This document shows, in pieces, positions 35,843 through 48,400 of a stretch of 64,000 nucleotides of DNA (position 1 is the stretch's first letter; the number at the start of each line of letters is the position of its first letter). Position numbers and translations under genes: made by a program. Source of the DNA: Persicaria tinctoria (taxonomy: Eukaryota > Streptophyta > Magnoliopsida > Caryophyllales > Polygonaceae). The notes beneath the pieces are model-generated. The model saw only the letters and a program-made list of their open reading frames with translations, did no database searches and was not told the DNA's origin. The stretch lies in NCBI GenBank assembly GCA_037127255.1, contig JBANSL010000004.1, forward strand, positions 85,022,627-85,086,626, written 5' to 3'.

Positions 35843-37389
35843 ATGGAGAAGGCAACGGCTGAATGGTCCGAGAGAATGAAGCTTCTCCTGGCTTTAATTG
35901 CCCTCCAGTTCTGCTTTGCAGGCTCCCACATAGTCTCAAGAGTAGCACTCAACATTGGCATAAGCAAGATCGTTTATCCGATTTACAGAAACACAATTGC
36001 TTTGACTCTGTTGGCTCCCATTGCATACTTCTTGGAAAGGTGATTCTTATTCCCTTCTTTTCGGTCTTTTTTCGTGATAGCCTTGAAGATGGTAAACTCG
36101 GGATTTTGATTCAAATTTTGCTTCATTTACCAGGAAAGAGAGGCCTCCTCTAACATTCTCCATGCTGTTCCAATTTTTCCTACTCGCCCTTCTCGGGTAA
36201 GCACTAAGTACTAGTGTCTATGTCTCCATTTTCGCTTCTCCATTCGAAAGATAGTTTTTGTTGACATAAGCTTTTTTGTTGGAACAGGATCACAGGAACT
36301 CAAGGCTTCTACATCCTTGGCTTGTATTATGCATCTCCAACTTTTGCATCCGCGATGCAGAATTCAGTCCCTGCAATCACTTTTCTGTTGGCAATTGCCC
36401 TCAGGTGAGACGACGCTCTCACACAGGTTAATAATCACATGAAAAAATGGCCAAGAAATGCTCATAGACACAACTTGATGTGTTGTTTCTTCATGTTTGA
36501 TTAAGGATTGAGCACGCGAATATACTAACAAGAGGCGGGATAGCGAAAGTGGTTGGGACCATAGCGAGTGTAGGCGGTGCAACTGTCATAACTTTGTACA
36601 AGGGAGTTCCACTTCTCCATCTAATGATCACAGGGAAGTCACAAGAGAGTTCTTTGACAGTAGATCATCTTCCATTCACTTCGGACAAGATCCAGAGCTG
36701 GAACTGGGGCTGCATATTCCTCGTCGGGCATTGCCTGTGTTGGGCAGCTTGGATCGTCGTCCAGGCACCAATCTTGAGCAAGTATCCAGCGAAGCTCTCG
36801 CTTACTGCCTTCACATGCTTCTTCGGATTGATCCAGTTTCTAGTCATAGCAGCATTTGCGGAAACAGACATTGCGCGGTGGAGAATCCAAACCGGGGAGG
36901 AGCTATCTACCATACTCTATGGGGTAATAAAATGCCCACCATTGCAGGCAATTGTTATAGTACAGTTTCATGAGCTGCCTTGATTTGCTTCTCAGGGAAT
37001 CGTCTCTTCCGGGATAGTGATCTCACTCCAAACATGGTGCATTCACAGAGGTGGGCCTGTGTTTGTGGCCGTGTTTCAACCAGTCCAGACGCTCCTAGTA
37101 GCTGTCATGGCGACTTTGATCCTCGGTGATCAGCTGTACTCAGGAGGGTAAGCACAAGCAGAGACTTTTAAGGATGAATTCTGAGCAAACCTCACCATCT
37201 GAGCATGTTTTTGTACACAGGATTGTAGGTGCAGTGTTGATCGTGATCGGGCTCTACTTGGTCTTATGGGGCAAATCAAAGGAGCAAAGAGGGGCAAGCC
37301 AAGAGAAGGATGGTAAAGAACAGTTGACAAAGCCTCTACTTGGTGGCAAAGAGGTGATGGAGTATGCAAAGGAAACCGACATTCCATAA
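35843..37389 (+). CDS. WAT1-related protein (EamA/DMT-type membrane transporter)
   Basis: CDS join(35843..36039, 36134..36196, 36288..36404, 36506..36923, 36996..37147, 37221..37389), 371 aa. Plant EamA proteins of the nodulin-21/WAT1 family have ten membrane spans in two EamA repeats and move small metabolites or auxin-related compounds across the plasma membrane or tonoplast. Seen: ALQFCFAGSHIVSRVALNIG near the N-terminus, the repeat-1 phrase SPTFASAMQNSVPAITFLLA, the central loop, then WIVVQAPILSKYPAKLSLTA, and HRGGPVFVAVFQPVQTLLVA in repeat 2, all standard for WAT1-like proteins. The C-terminus is a short charged tail with TKPLLGG. Length is normal and no defect is seen. The substrate cannot be read from sequence. 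A damaged second copy lies at 61947-63396. Confidence 0.9.
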
Positions 37390-37698
37390 TCGGTTTGATC
37401 GCCTACCCTGGAAATGGCTGATCAAGACAGCTTCAGATTCTAGCTGGAACTTTAAACTAGTTTCACTCATTGTTTCAAAAGAAATCAGAGTGTATAATGG
37501 CACAAGAAGTTTGTTTTACAGGCAAAGGGTAAACCTTGTATATCGGCTACCCGCTTTCGTTCTTGATTAATGACAAATCCTTTTTTGACATTGGTTTCAA
37601 ACATGTTCTTCTTCATAAATTTAAGATTTTCACCTTGACTGCAAAATACCAATTCTCAATTACAAGTGTTTAAAAGTGTGTACCTCTTAGACTCTTAG

Positions 37699-38419
37699 TA
37701 GAGCTGGCAATTCGGTCGTTCGGGTCGGGTTCGAGTCAGGCTTGCTCGGGTCGGGTCAGTTCATGTAAAATTTATGGTCGGGTACTTGTCGTGTTGGGTT
37801 CGGTCATAATGAATTTTAGATTGGTTGGGTTTCAGATTAAATCGGGTCATGCCCATTCGGGTTCGGGTCAAAGCGGGTCGGGCTCGTTTGGGTTTTGGGT
37901 CAAGAGGCGGGTCGGTCTCATTTGAGTTTCGAATCAAAGTGGGTATAGTTTGTTTGAGTTTTCGATCAAATCATATTCGACCCGTTTGGATAATTAGGTT
38001 GATTTTGACTCGGTTGCATAGTTGAATATGTAATTTTGACTCGGTGGAATACAATCATTGTCATTGACTCATCGGTTGACTTATTTAACTCATTGACTTA
38101 TTCGCTTATCTATTGATTTTACTTGGGTTTTTTTTCACATGATAACAATTAACAAAAATAATTGGTGTTTTATATGTTAAAAGTATAATCATAAACTTGT
38201 GTTAAAATAAAAAAAATTTAACATTCAAGCATTAAAATGTTAATGTTAAATAACCATTTCAAGTCGGGTCGGGTCAGGTCAGGTTTATCTGTGTTTGGGT
38301 CTGTTTCGAATCGGGTCAGGTTTGGGTCGGGTTCGGACTCGGGTTAGGGTTACGGATGACTCCAGAATTCCGGGTTCGGATTCGGGTGAGTCGGGTCGGG
38401 TAAAATTTTACCAGCTCTA
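37699..38419. mobile_element. hAT-like element with GGGTC-rich body
   Basis: 721 bp with short inverted ends (TAGAGCTGG...CCAGCTCTA) and 8-bp flanks ACTCTTAG/CCTCTTAG that differ at one base, as expected for a hAT insertion. The outer parts are made of many variants of the GGGTCGGGTT phrase, and the middle is AT-rich. A second element with the same style (short ends, CCCGACCCG body) lies at 54129-54561. No transposase frame. It lies about 300 bp downstream of the WAT1-related gene; 37390-37698 is that gene's 3' flank. Confidence 0.7.
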
Positions 38420-38427
38420 CCTCTTAG

Positions 38428-38680
38428 TAAAGATTTTTTAAGATGTTGATAAAATAGTGGTCCATGTAAAATCAACTAAACAGACCCACTGACACCTGCA
38501 AATAGTCAAAATAACGGGTTAAAGGGCTTGGTATCGAATCTTAAGGCCTTGAACTCCTCTTTAGATGTCTTGAGATGACTACAATGTTCTTACAAAAACA
38601 ATTAATTAAAATAAAAATGCGAAAGTCCCTTTTGCCACACTGAAGTGTGATACGTTTAAGTATATGATACTCTTAGTATA
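38428..38680. repeat. Left half of a spacer repeat unit, split by the Copia insertion
   Basis: This block (GGTATCGAATCTTAAGGCC ... GATACTCTTAGTATAAC) recurs at 51940-52290, and its first part again at 53130-53250. In the 52.28 kb copy it runs straight into GGGATTAACTTATACTATG, which here lies beyond the Copia element at 50822. The 52.28 kb junction is therefore a natural empty site for the Copia insertion. Confidence 0.8.
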
Positions 38681-38685
38681 ACATG
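38681..38685. repeat. Target-site duplication of Copia element, left
   Basis: ACATG directly before the 5' LTR. The same five bases directly follow the 3' LTR at 50817-50821. Confidence 0.9.
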
Positions 38686-39091
38686 TGTTAATGTGCCTTG
38701 AACGACCGTTGACCGACAACGCATCGGGGGGTCCGGGGGGCAGAGCCCCCCGCCGTTGGTCTCGCTGACCGGTCAGCGAGTCGGGGGTCCAGGGGGCGAC
38801 GCGCCCCTGGCGGGGGGGCTAGGGGGGCAGCGCCACCTCGCCTTTACGGTATACGATGTTTATTGTAAACGGGCCTATCGTCTGTCTATTTTGGGCTTTC
38901 AGTCCATTGTCTGTTTAGGGTTCCATGATTCTCTTCATATACTCATGGAACGCCGACCCCTGTAACCTTATCTGTTTTCACTTCCTCTAATAAGAAATCT
39001 GGTTCTCTGCCCGTGGACGTAGGCAACACACCGTTGCTGAACCACGTAGATCTCTGTGTTGTTCTTCGCTATTATCGTTCTCGTTATAACA
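38686..39091 (+). repeat. 5' LTR of Copia element
   Basis: 406 bp from TGTTAATGTGCC to TCGTTATAACA. The first third is very GC-rich with short inverted repeats (GCTGACCGGTCAGC at about 38764; GGGGGGCAGAGCCCCCC near 38737). It is followed after three bases by the primer-binding site. Confidence 0.92.
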
Positions 39092-39094
39092 AAC

Positions 39095-39106
39095 TGGTAT
39101 CAGAGC
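39095..39106 (+). other. Primer-binding site of Copia element
   Basis: TGGTATCAGAGC, the standard plant Copia site complementary to the 3' end of initiator Met-tRNA, lies just inside the 5' LTR. Confidence 0.9.
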
Positions 39107-39130
39107 TTTGGTTGTTGATTTCCGCCGAGA

Positions 39131-39880
39131 ATGATGTCTGGTTCTGTGTTGAAGATCGACAAGTTTACTGGAAGAAATTCTTTCAGTCTGTGGCAGATCA
39201 AGATGCGGGCTTTGCTAAAACAGCAAGGCTTATGGACACCGTTGGCCGCCGACAAGAAGGGGGCAGATACAACCACCGCTGAGTACGGCCTTCTGGAGGA
39301 GAAGGCTCATTCGACGATTATGTTGTGTCACGCAGATGATGTCATAACAGAAGTTGCTGAACCGGAAACCGCAAGCAAGTTGTGGCTAAAGTTGGAGTCT
39401 TTGTACATGACAAAGTCTCTGACGAACAAGTTGCTTCTGAAACAACGGTTGTTCGGGCTGCGTTTGCAGGAAGGTACACAACTCAGATATCATCTTGATC
39501 AACTTAACACTTTATTACTTGAATTGCGTAATATTGATGTTAAGGTGGAGGACGAAGATGCTGCCCTAATTCTGCTGGTATCCCTACCCCCCACATACGA
39601 GAACTTCGTTCAGTTGTTCGTCGTTGGGAAGGATACCATCACTTTGGAAGAGGTCAGATCGTCGCTTCACAGCAGAGAGTTGCGTCTGAAGGCAACCGTG
39701 TCGGTTACAGACAATCAGGCTTCCGGGCTTGTGGCAAACAGAGGCAAATCTGATGGTAGAAAGGGCAATAAGAAGAAGCATCGACAAGATCGCAAATCAG
39801 GCCCTAAACCAAACGATGTTTGTAACTACTGCAAGGAGAAAGGTCATTGGAAGAATGACTGTCCGAAAAAGAAGAAGTAA
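39131..39880 (+). pseudogene. Copia gag (capsid-nucleocapsid) part
   Basis: 249 codons from MMSGSVLKIDKF (a second ATG follows at once). It shows the UBN2-like capsid region (LWQIKMRALLKQQGLW, LTNKLLLKQRLF) and a CCHC zinc knuckle CNYCKEKGHWKNDC near the end. A TAA at 39878-39880 stops the frame, which continues in phase into the protease, so in a living copy gag and pol would have been one polyprotein. Type set to pseudogene because of this stop and the downstream defects. Confidence 0.85.
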
Positions 39881-41545
39881 GAGAAAGAGAAATCTGGGTC
39901 TGTAGCAGTAGCTGATCGTGGCAATACTTTTGAGGAGGATATTGTTCTGTTAGCCGATGATCACACGCACAAGGCTGATGTGTGGTATCTTGACTCTGGG
40001 GCGTCCTATCATATATGTCCTAAGAGGGAGTTGTTTGCAACATATAGCCATGTTGATGGGGGCAATGTATCCATGGAGAATGATGCTCTCTGCAAGGTTG
40101 TTGGGACTAGCTCAGTTAGGTTTCGAACAGATGATGGGAAATTTCGCACATTGGAGGATGTCAAGCACGTGCCATCCATGACGAAGAATCTGATATCCCT
40201 AACAGTGTTAGACGACAAGGGGCTCAGGTACACAGGTTATGGGGGAAAGTTGCGTGTGTTCAGAGGCTCTGATGTGGTTCTGCAGGGAGTCAAGCGGGGA
40301 AAGGGAACTTTGTACACCCTACAAGGTTCCTCAGTTACAGGTGTTGTAGCGGCTGTTTCGGCTGGGGTTCAGGAAGCTGATCTGACCAGACTTTAGCATA
40401 TGAGGTTGGCTCATATGAGTGAAAGGGGGATGCAAATTCTCTCGAAAGCAGATCTTCTGGGAGGCCATAAGGCCCAGAGCCTTGAGTTTTGTGAACATTG
40501 TGTGTTTGGGAAATTACATCGCAGCAAATTTCCTAAAGCAGTTCATCAGACAAAGGGCACGCTGGATTACATCCATTCAGACTGTTGGGGTCCTTCACGT
40601 GTTCAGTCCTTGGGCGGTCACATGTATTTTTTTGTCTCTGATTGATGATTACTCTAGGATGACTTGGGTATTCATGATGAGGCATAAAAGTGAGGCATTC
40701 AGTAAGTTCAGGGAGTGGAAGACTCTAGTAGAGAATCAGACTGGAAAGAAGGTCAAGAGGCTGCGAACTGATAATGGTCTGGAATTCTGTTCATCTGAGT
40801 TTGATGGGTTCTGCAGAGATGAGGGCATTGCTCGACATCATACGGTCAGATACACACCACAACAGAATGGTGTAGCAGAACGAATGAATCAGACTCTTCT
40901 GGCGAAAGCAAGGTGCATGCTTTCCAATTCAGGCCTTGAAAGGCGATTCTGGGCAGAAGCAGTTTCAACGGCTTGCTATCTCGTGAATCGGAGCCCACAC
41001 ACAGGTATCGACTGCAAAACACCTTATGAGGTGTGGACTAGAAAGGCTGCTGATTACTCTAATCTGAGGGTTTTTGGGTGCATTGCTTATTATCATGTTG
41101 ATGAGGGTAAGCTAGAGGCAAGAGCTAAAAAGGGAGTCTTCATGGGCTATGGTACTGGTGTGAAAGGGTACAGGATCTGGTCTGAGAGCAAGATTATACT
41201 TAGCAGAAGTGTAGTCTTTGATGAGAGTTCTTTGCTGAATTCTAGGAAGAAGACTAGTGATGCAGTTGAGAAAGAGGCTGTTGTTGAGGAGGTGGAGTTG
41301 AACTTTACTCCATCTGAGAGTCAGGTACCTGATTTGGTCATAAACCAATCAGGTACTATTGAGTCGGACACTGCTGAGACAGAGGCTACACCACTAGACA
41401 CAGGAGCAGGTGGAGTGACACATCGCAGTATTGCTCTAGATCGGCCAAGAAGGGCTGACATCAGACCTCCTGCGAGATATAGGTCTGATGAGTTGATGGG
41501 ATATGCCTTGCAGGTGGCCGAGGAGGTGGAGGATGATGCTCCGTC
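39881..41545 (+). pseudogene. Copia protease and integrase part
   Basis: In phase with gag: protease motif WYLDSGASYHICP (about 39982), then a nonsense TAG at 40394 where HMRLAHMSERGM follows (a Trp codon is usual at this site). The integrase zinc-binding region (H..H, CEHCVFGKLHRSKF) follows, then a frame change at a T-run near 40630. The catalytic core resumes with LIDDYSRMTWVF, RTDNGLEF and HHTVRYTPQQNGVAERMNQT, keeping the D,D,E arrangement, and FMGYGTGVKGYRIW marks the C-terminal part. The frame is cut at 41545 by the nested CACTA-like element. Confidence 0.85.
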
Positions 41546-42239
41546 ACTACTACATATAATGCCCTAATGTAACATTTATTATGTAACATTTTTAAAAACT
41601 GTTACGTTAGGTATCTATTATAACATGCTTTAACCTTTCTTAACAAAGTGTTACATTAACACAAATTGTGTTACACTGGATGTAACATTATTTAAAATGA
41701 TGTAACACTTTTGTATATGTAACACATTTTATAATTTATCGTAACATTATTTTATTTATAGATTCAATTTTATATATTAGTACCAATAAATTTAAAACAT
41801 AAAGTTAATAAATAATTTATAATTTTTTTATCAATTCATTTATTTTGTATTTTAAAGATATTTATTAAAATATAAATTCAATATTTTTTTAAAAACTAAT
41901 TAATAATATGAAAATCAATATATTTTCACTTTAATTTATTTGTTTTTATTAGATAAAAATTATCATATTATTAATATTGTAGACCTTAAAATTATTAAAT
42001 TTTCCTATTATTTTATCTATTATTCAATGTTACAAATATATTTAATTATAAAATCTTTTAAAAGTTAAAGTAACATATAATCTAAAAACTTAAAAGTAAT
42101 ATATTTTCTACATTATTTCATCTATTCATTTATTAAATAAAATTATCATAGTATTAATATTTAATGTAACAATAATATATTTTTCATATTATGTTATATA
42201 TTTTGTTAATGATATCACTAATATAAGTAATTATAAAAT

Positions 42240-43370
42240 GGGTAAACGGCAGAAAACCACCCCTTAAATATGCTGCTTTGCACAAAACCACCTCTTAAAA
42301 TTGAAATTGCATAAAACCACCCCTTAAAATCATTCCGTTAACAAATCACCACCCAACCTCTATTCCGTTAAGTTTTCTATTAAGAAAGTATTAAATTACA
42401 ATTTTACCCTTTGACTTTTGCTAGGATAAAATGGCATGTTAAGAATTTAGGATCCCCTCTTTCCTTCTTCCTCTAGATCTCCCTGTCAATCTGCCATTGC
42501 CTTCCATCACGTGCTTCTTCAATCACTTTCATTTAACCTATATATATTTTTATTAATTAGTAAATTAAATAATTCATTTCATCTTTAGGTTGTTTAGAAA
42601 AAAAAAAACAAATTTAGTCCCTGTCGTAGCAAGGCTCACACCAAAAAATGGATGAATCGATCACTCCACACAACAACCACTTTGCATTAGCTTCAACCTC
42701 GGGACAACGGTGAAAGATCACGAAGAACGACAAACCCACAAATTAATTCATAAACTCAAATCGAAATTGAAATCCCAATTAATAACAAACACCCAAATTA
42801 AATCAAAACAACTCAAACCCAAATTGAAATCCAAAATTAATGATTTAAGAATGGGGTGAAGAGAGTAGATGTTGGTGCTGAGGATGAAGGATTAGTGGTG
42901 GTGAAGCAGGGCGGAGCCGCATTCAGAGATGAAATAAACAAAATCAAACAACGGTGAGAGCTGCAGTGGTGAAGCAGGAATGCGAGATGGTTGCGACTTG
43001 TGAACCCAGCCACCTTGGTAGGGAAGGAGAGCGTGAGAGTGGAACGCCGAGGGCGAGCTCTGTAGATTTAAGGTGGCGGCGGCGACCTCGTGAGGGTGAA
43101 CTGCGGAGGTGTTGAGGTTCACAAAGAAAACCAAAGTAGCTAGGGTTTTACTTTTATCTTTTTTAATCACATATTATTGTAATAAAGATTAAAATAATGG
43201 GTATTAGTGACTTTTCACATGATTTTAACAGTCACGTAACAGCAAAATGGGGAAAGGGTGGTAAAATGTTAAGATAATAGATTTAAGGGGTGGTTTTCTG
43301 CAATTTCAGTTTTAAGAGGTGATTTTGTGCAAAACAGCATATTTAAGGGGTGGTTTTCTGCAGTTTACCC
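42240..43370. mobile_element. Mutator-like element with ~90-bp inverted repeats and 9-bp duplication
   Basis: 1131 bp flanked by a perfect TTATAAAAT (42231-42239 and 43371-43379); nine bases is the Mutator signature. The inverted ends start GGGTAAACGGCAGAAAACCA and GGGTAAACTGCAGAAAACCA and stay similar for about 90 bp, with ACCACCCCTTAAA repeated inside each arm. The middle has no transposase. A minus-strand frame at 42892-43170 and GC-rich sequence near 43010-43110 could be captured genic DNA (Pack-MULE style), but I recognise no protein. This is the innermost of three nested insertions. Confidence 0.88.
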
Positions 43371-43514
43371 TTATAAAATTTAATAACTTTTTTTAAAATA
43401 TACTTAAACTTAAAATAACTTTATACTATTCAAGAAAAATAACTTTATACCTCATCTATTAAGAAAAACGTAATTGTTAAAACCTTAAATAAGTTCATTA
43501 CTTTTGTTTCTTCA

Positions 43515-46500
43515 ATGGAAAGGGTTGGCACTTGGCGTTGGCGGTATATTTTTGGCCCAAAATATTTTGGGATGTTTATTTGGCGCAAATTTTTTCCGCC
43601 CAAAATTTTAATGCAAATTTGTAACTCGGACCTAACAATTAGCCCTAAATCTCTCTTTCAATCGCACCGCTCTCACGTTTCTCCAGATCTGAGAGCTCCG
43701 TCCTTCCTCCTTCCACCTCTCCCATGGCACCTTCTTTTGGTTTCTCCCTCTCCTAGAAAAGGATTTCCCATGGTGAGGACGACGGGCTCCCTCGCTCCCT
43801 CGATGAAGGGCTCGCTCAGTCGCTTGGTTGACGAAGGCCTAGCGACTCGAAGACGATGTTGTAGTCGAGGCAACCAATGGAACGACCGAGACCAAGAGCG
43901 ATGGTAAGTACTACTCCTTACTCTCTGGCCTCTGCTGCTACTTCATTGTTGAGCAAGAACGACAATATGCTCCGATTTTATCTGTGCAATTTCACTCCTC
44001 TTTTGTGTGAAATTGATTTAGGGTTATTGATTTAGGGTTATTGATTGAGGGTTCTTGGTTTAGGGTTTTTTATTATATATGGTGGTTTTGTGATTAGAGG
44101 GAGCAAGAGTGGAATATTTCAGGGAAAGAGCTTCTAGATCTTGTGAAAGCAAGCGTTCTACTTGGGTTGAAGAGGATATCGAAGAAGCATTTGGCTGCTC
44201 TGTTTAATCTGTTTAGTCAGTTGTCCAATAATCTGGCTCTCGGTTGTCTTAGCTCGATGACCAGATAAGGATATCTCACTACCGAATTGATGTTCCCTTC
44301 TTTTTTTTTGAAAAAGTTGATTTCGTTCCTTGTTGATCTGAAAATTTGAGTAATTAATTGGAAGAAGGTACATGTTTGGCTTCAATTCTGCTTCATGGCT
44401 TTACTATGCATAGATAGTTTGATGTTTTGCTGTTTGTAGATTTATGGATAGTATTTTTGCAAAAATCTCCTTTATTCACCAAATCTTTGGAAATATTAAC
44501 TAAAAATTATAGATATTCAGTGGATGCTTCTGTGTAATGGTGATAACCTGATGCGAATACGTCAAGCTCTTATCAATGCTCGTGTTTAATAGTAATTCTG
44601 GATGGTTCTTGGTGAACTAGTTTTCCCTAAAATATTTCATTCTGACTTTTTTGTTTCCTGAGCTAATCCTGGTTCTGATGTCAATTTGCTGTGAAAATTG
44701 GAGACTCATATTTATATCTGTAGTTCGTTTTGTCGTGTACAAATGTACAATTCAACAATGTGTCGAGGGTGTAGTCTATTCTATTTTCTTGCCTGTTAGT
44801 CAGATGCAATTTGGAGTAAGACATCCTTATCTGGTCAATAGCCTTCTTTTTTTTTAAAAAGATGAAATGATTAATATCGCTTGTTTTAAAATAACCGGTA
44901 TCTCGACAACTTCATTTTATTTTTCCTTGCGTCTAGCAACTTGAGATATGTTGTTCCACTTCGACTTTTGTAGTTTGCTTTGTTTTTGGGTGCAAATTGA
45001 GATATGTTGTTCCTTCTAGGGTTTCGGGTTCCCTGCTAATGTCAGTAAGAAGGTTTTATTTTGTTCCTAAGCTGTCGGTGAAGAAGGTTGGAGGAAAGGA
45101 GGTCAAGGTTCCGAACAAGCCGAAGAGGCTCCAGATTGCCTTCATCGTTTTCATGTATGTTTCTTCTTGATTCGTTGTTGCTTCTGTTCAGTTTGAGGTT
45201 GTGAGATCTGGATTTCAAGTTTCGATCTATTTTCTTTTGAAGGCTGATTTCTAATATTTTTCTCCTCCATGGAGTATAGGAAAGCATTCAAGGAAAAGCA
45301 TCCTAACAATAAATTAGTTGATTGTGCAGATATAGTGTTGTGTTTGAATATGATACTATGGTTTCGTGGCTTCATTTACTTCTTGAATCGTGGCTTCTTC
45401 TCTTTCTATTTATTTGTTTTTTAGTTAACACCATGTGAAAGAAAGCAAACAACAAAATATGTGGAAACATTAGGTACCTTTTGTGTCTTTCCTTAGCAAT
45501 TACAACTTCTAGCATGCTGAATTGCCAATATCACTCCACTCATCATGGAAGAATGAATAAAATATGCTTGGTTTTATGTGTACGAACCTCTGGGAGAAAA
45601 TTTATATAGCTGCAGCTTGTTTGTTTTTACTGTGTCTCTTTCTTAGTGATAGGGCTTCTTATTGCCAACAGCCAATTTACTGATCACCAGCATCATGCTT
45701 CTTATTATGTAACTTGTAGGCCTGTTTTAAGAGATCTAATATTATAAAACTATCAAGAAAAAAGTTTAACTTTAACATGGTATATGTTGAGTGGACATTT
45801 ATTTTGAAAGGGTTTCAATAAAAAGTTCATTTAGTGAAATCTTTAATTTTGTATAAAAAGGTTTGGGCTTGAATTGAATATGAAAATCTTATGCAGGAAG
45901 CAAGTCGATCAAAAGGCTTGAAACTGAAAAGGACTTGGAAATTCAGAGTGTAGAAGAGTTACATAAATTATTGTTCTCTTTTCATGCAGTCATTTATTGC
46001 ACTGCCTGGAAACAAGTTTTATTCATGAGATTCTCACTTGTCTAATTTATTTCTTTAGGTCAATGGAAAAGGAAGTTTGCTATTGATTTTGAGGAGACGA
46101 AGGAATCTGTATATGAGTGTCATTTAGTGCTTGAAAGAGAAGTATGGCCTGTAAAGCATAAACTTTTTCTATTGCATTGTTTCTATTTGTGAGGGCGCAA
46201 AAGTTGTCAAGTACAGGTCCTGCCATCAAAGGACAAGAATTAGATTTATTTATTTATAATTGTTTTCTCATCCACTTTCAATCTGTCTATTTGATAACCG
46301 AAGGACAGGAACCAAGAAATGAATTAGTCCATCTTTTAACATTTTCCATGCGTAATTATCTTTTCCCTTCAATTTTTTTTGAAAAGAGTATATGGAATTG
46401 ATCACCATGACAACTGAATGATTTCAATTCTCCTGTTTTTTCTCAACATTATTTAGGCGCTTTAACCTTTCTTTCGTTATTACAGCTTTTGAAGATGGAA

Positions 46501-47400
46501 CTAAGGAGGGAGGTGCTGCTAGCTAGCCCGCCTCATTTGCCCATTCCCGTCATCTCTCCTCTCCTGCTGTCTCACTGAATTCCTTGTCTTACCGGCCTAT
46601 TGGTTTTGAGTTGGTGTTGAATTGCCGTCTCTCCTTCACTCGCTCATTGTCTCTCCTTCACCAGGTATTCTTCTCCCTTAATTTTCTGAACTGATGCTTA
46701 CATTTGTGGGGATGTTGACTTTAGATTACCAAGTTCCAATCTATCTGTCATGAATTTAGGGTTTTAAATTAGATACTCCTTACTTTCATCAAAACCCTAT
46801 ATTTTCTTTTAGTTATTTTAATATATTGTCATGTAATCTTGGTTTGCCTTTTCTTTTTCTTCAAATAGTTCAACCTACGTCCAAATCTTAATAATGTTTG
46901 GGAGCTGGAAGGCCCTTCAAGTAATCTTGAGTGAGAGGATTAGTAGCACTGAGGAAAAAACAAAGAGTTGTGAGGTTAAAGCTCTAAATCATTTGAATTC
47001 ACATCGAAAAAAGTTGAACTAGATCAGATACTTGTCAAAGTGCAGGATCATGTGCAGATTTGACATGATACTAGTTTTTTGCCCCTTTCTTTTACCGTTT
47101 TATAAGTTACAATCATATGCTGATTTTTTTGTTCTTTTTTGGACCAATGGACAGGCAGACAAATTATTAGTTGTACCCTCCCTTAGCTTAACCAAGGGCT
47201 TTTCTTCTGCACTCCCAAATTGTTGGGAGTCATTGGTACGTATTCATCTATTGTACTTAAGAATGGATATTTGTTTCTTTTGTGTTTACTGGAAAAAAAA
47301 AGTTTGAAGCAGGTTCTATCCTTCATAACTTTTATTTATGAGTTTAGCTTCAAAATTGTACATGCATTGTTGCCCTACTAATAGTTGTTTTTTCATGCAG
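43515..47400. other. Interior cargo of the CACTA-like element, mostly unrecognised
   Basis: The composition is unlike the AT-rich ends: 43620-43910 looks like a 5' UTR with first exon, 45010-45160 codes for a Lys/Val-rich stretch (KKVGGKEVKVPNKPKRLQ) ending near a possible donor, 46060-46160 codes for RKFAIDFEETKESVYE, and 46500-46680 is CT-rich leader-like sequence. Acceptor-like T-rich tracts precede several of these pieces. They look like captured exons with introns, but I cannot name their source genes except for the one at 47401-47520. Confidence 0.4.
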
Positions 47401-47520
47401 AATTTGTAAGGTCATTCTAGTGGGATTGATTCAGTGAGTTTTGATTCTTCAGAAGTGCTAGTAGCTGCTGGAGCAGCAAGTGGTACTATTAAAGCTTTGG
47501 GATCTAGAAGAGTCAAAGAG
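47401..47520 (+). pseudogene. Captured exon of katanin p80 (WD40) gene
   Basis: Preceded by a T-rich tract and CAG acceptor, the 120 bp translate to GHSSGIDSVSFDSSEVLVAA followed by GAASGTIK, a phrase I know from the N-terminal WD40 repeats of plant katanin p80 subunits (a microtubule-severing regulator). A TAA lies in the fifth to seventh codon region before GHSS. One extra A near 47490 shifts the frame so that the expected Leu-Trp-Asp-Leu-Glu-Glu is only readable in the next frame. It is therefore a damaged gene fragment carried by the transposon. Neighbouring WD40 exons were not found. Confidence 0.75.
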
Positions 47521-48400
47521 TATGTCAATACCACCTTTAACACTTCTTTATGCAATTCTTGATTAGTTTTAAGGGTTTCTAAGACTTAATTGCACATTTT
47601 CTATAATTGTTGATTATTTTAAGGTATGAAGAGGTTATAAAATAGCATCTCTATGAGTAAGGTGGCCTGGTAGTCCTAAACAAGTTTATCTCTATCATTT
47701 TATTGAAAATGATGCAAATAGTGGGTAGAGATGAAGATTTTCCACCATTAGATTGTGCTTAAAATTTAGTTGGAACGTTTAAAAGCAACCTTATCATACT
47801 ATGTCAATTTGTCTTTTTTTTTTTTTTTAATGCTATTTGACATTAGTTTTGACAATTATATTATACTACTTTCTAAAGTGTATGTGCAATAACAAATTAA
47901 TAAGCAACCTTATTTTTTTTAGAAGTTGCTCTCTTAGCCATTTCCTGGATGGTACATACTAGCTAGTATATACTACTAATTCTTCTTGATATGATCTCTC
48001 TAGATAGTTTGCATCGTCTTTTACTTTCAATTTGAATTTGCAGGGGATTCTAATCGGCTTGCTTGGAATTTGGAAAGTATGCTTAGTTAACCCTTCTCAT
48101 CCTGAAGTGTTGCAAGTGCATCTCGAAAGTCGTCTTATCTCTAATTGAATGCTTCTATGAGCCATTTTCCGGATAGATAAGTCTAGATAGAGATGATATA
48201 AAGGAACTGGACTTAAGTTGGCTTAGAGGTCAGATAGGACTTGTTAATTGTGCACTCTACATTCTTTATGGGAAGGATGATGCCACTCTTGATCAGCCGT
48301 GCATGTACAAGTGTTGTTCATTTAATATTTATTTCATGTTACTCTTAATAAAACAATGTATATTTATGTAATAGCAATATAATTACTAGATACATTTCTA
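47521..48400. other. Right inner part of CACTA-like element, nothing recognised
   Basis: AT-rich with T-runs and short mixed pieces near 48040-48300 that could be decayed exons. No frame of note and no identified family. Confidence 0.35.
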
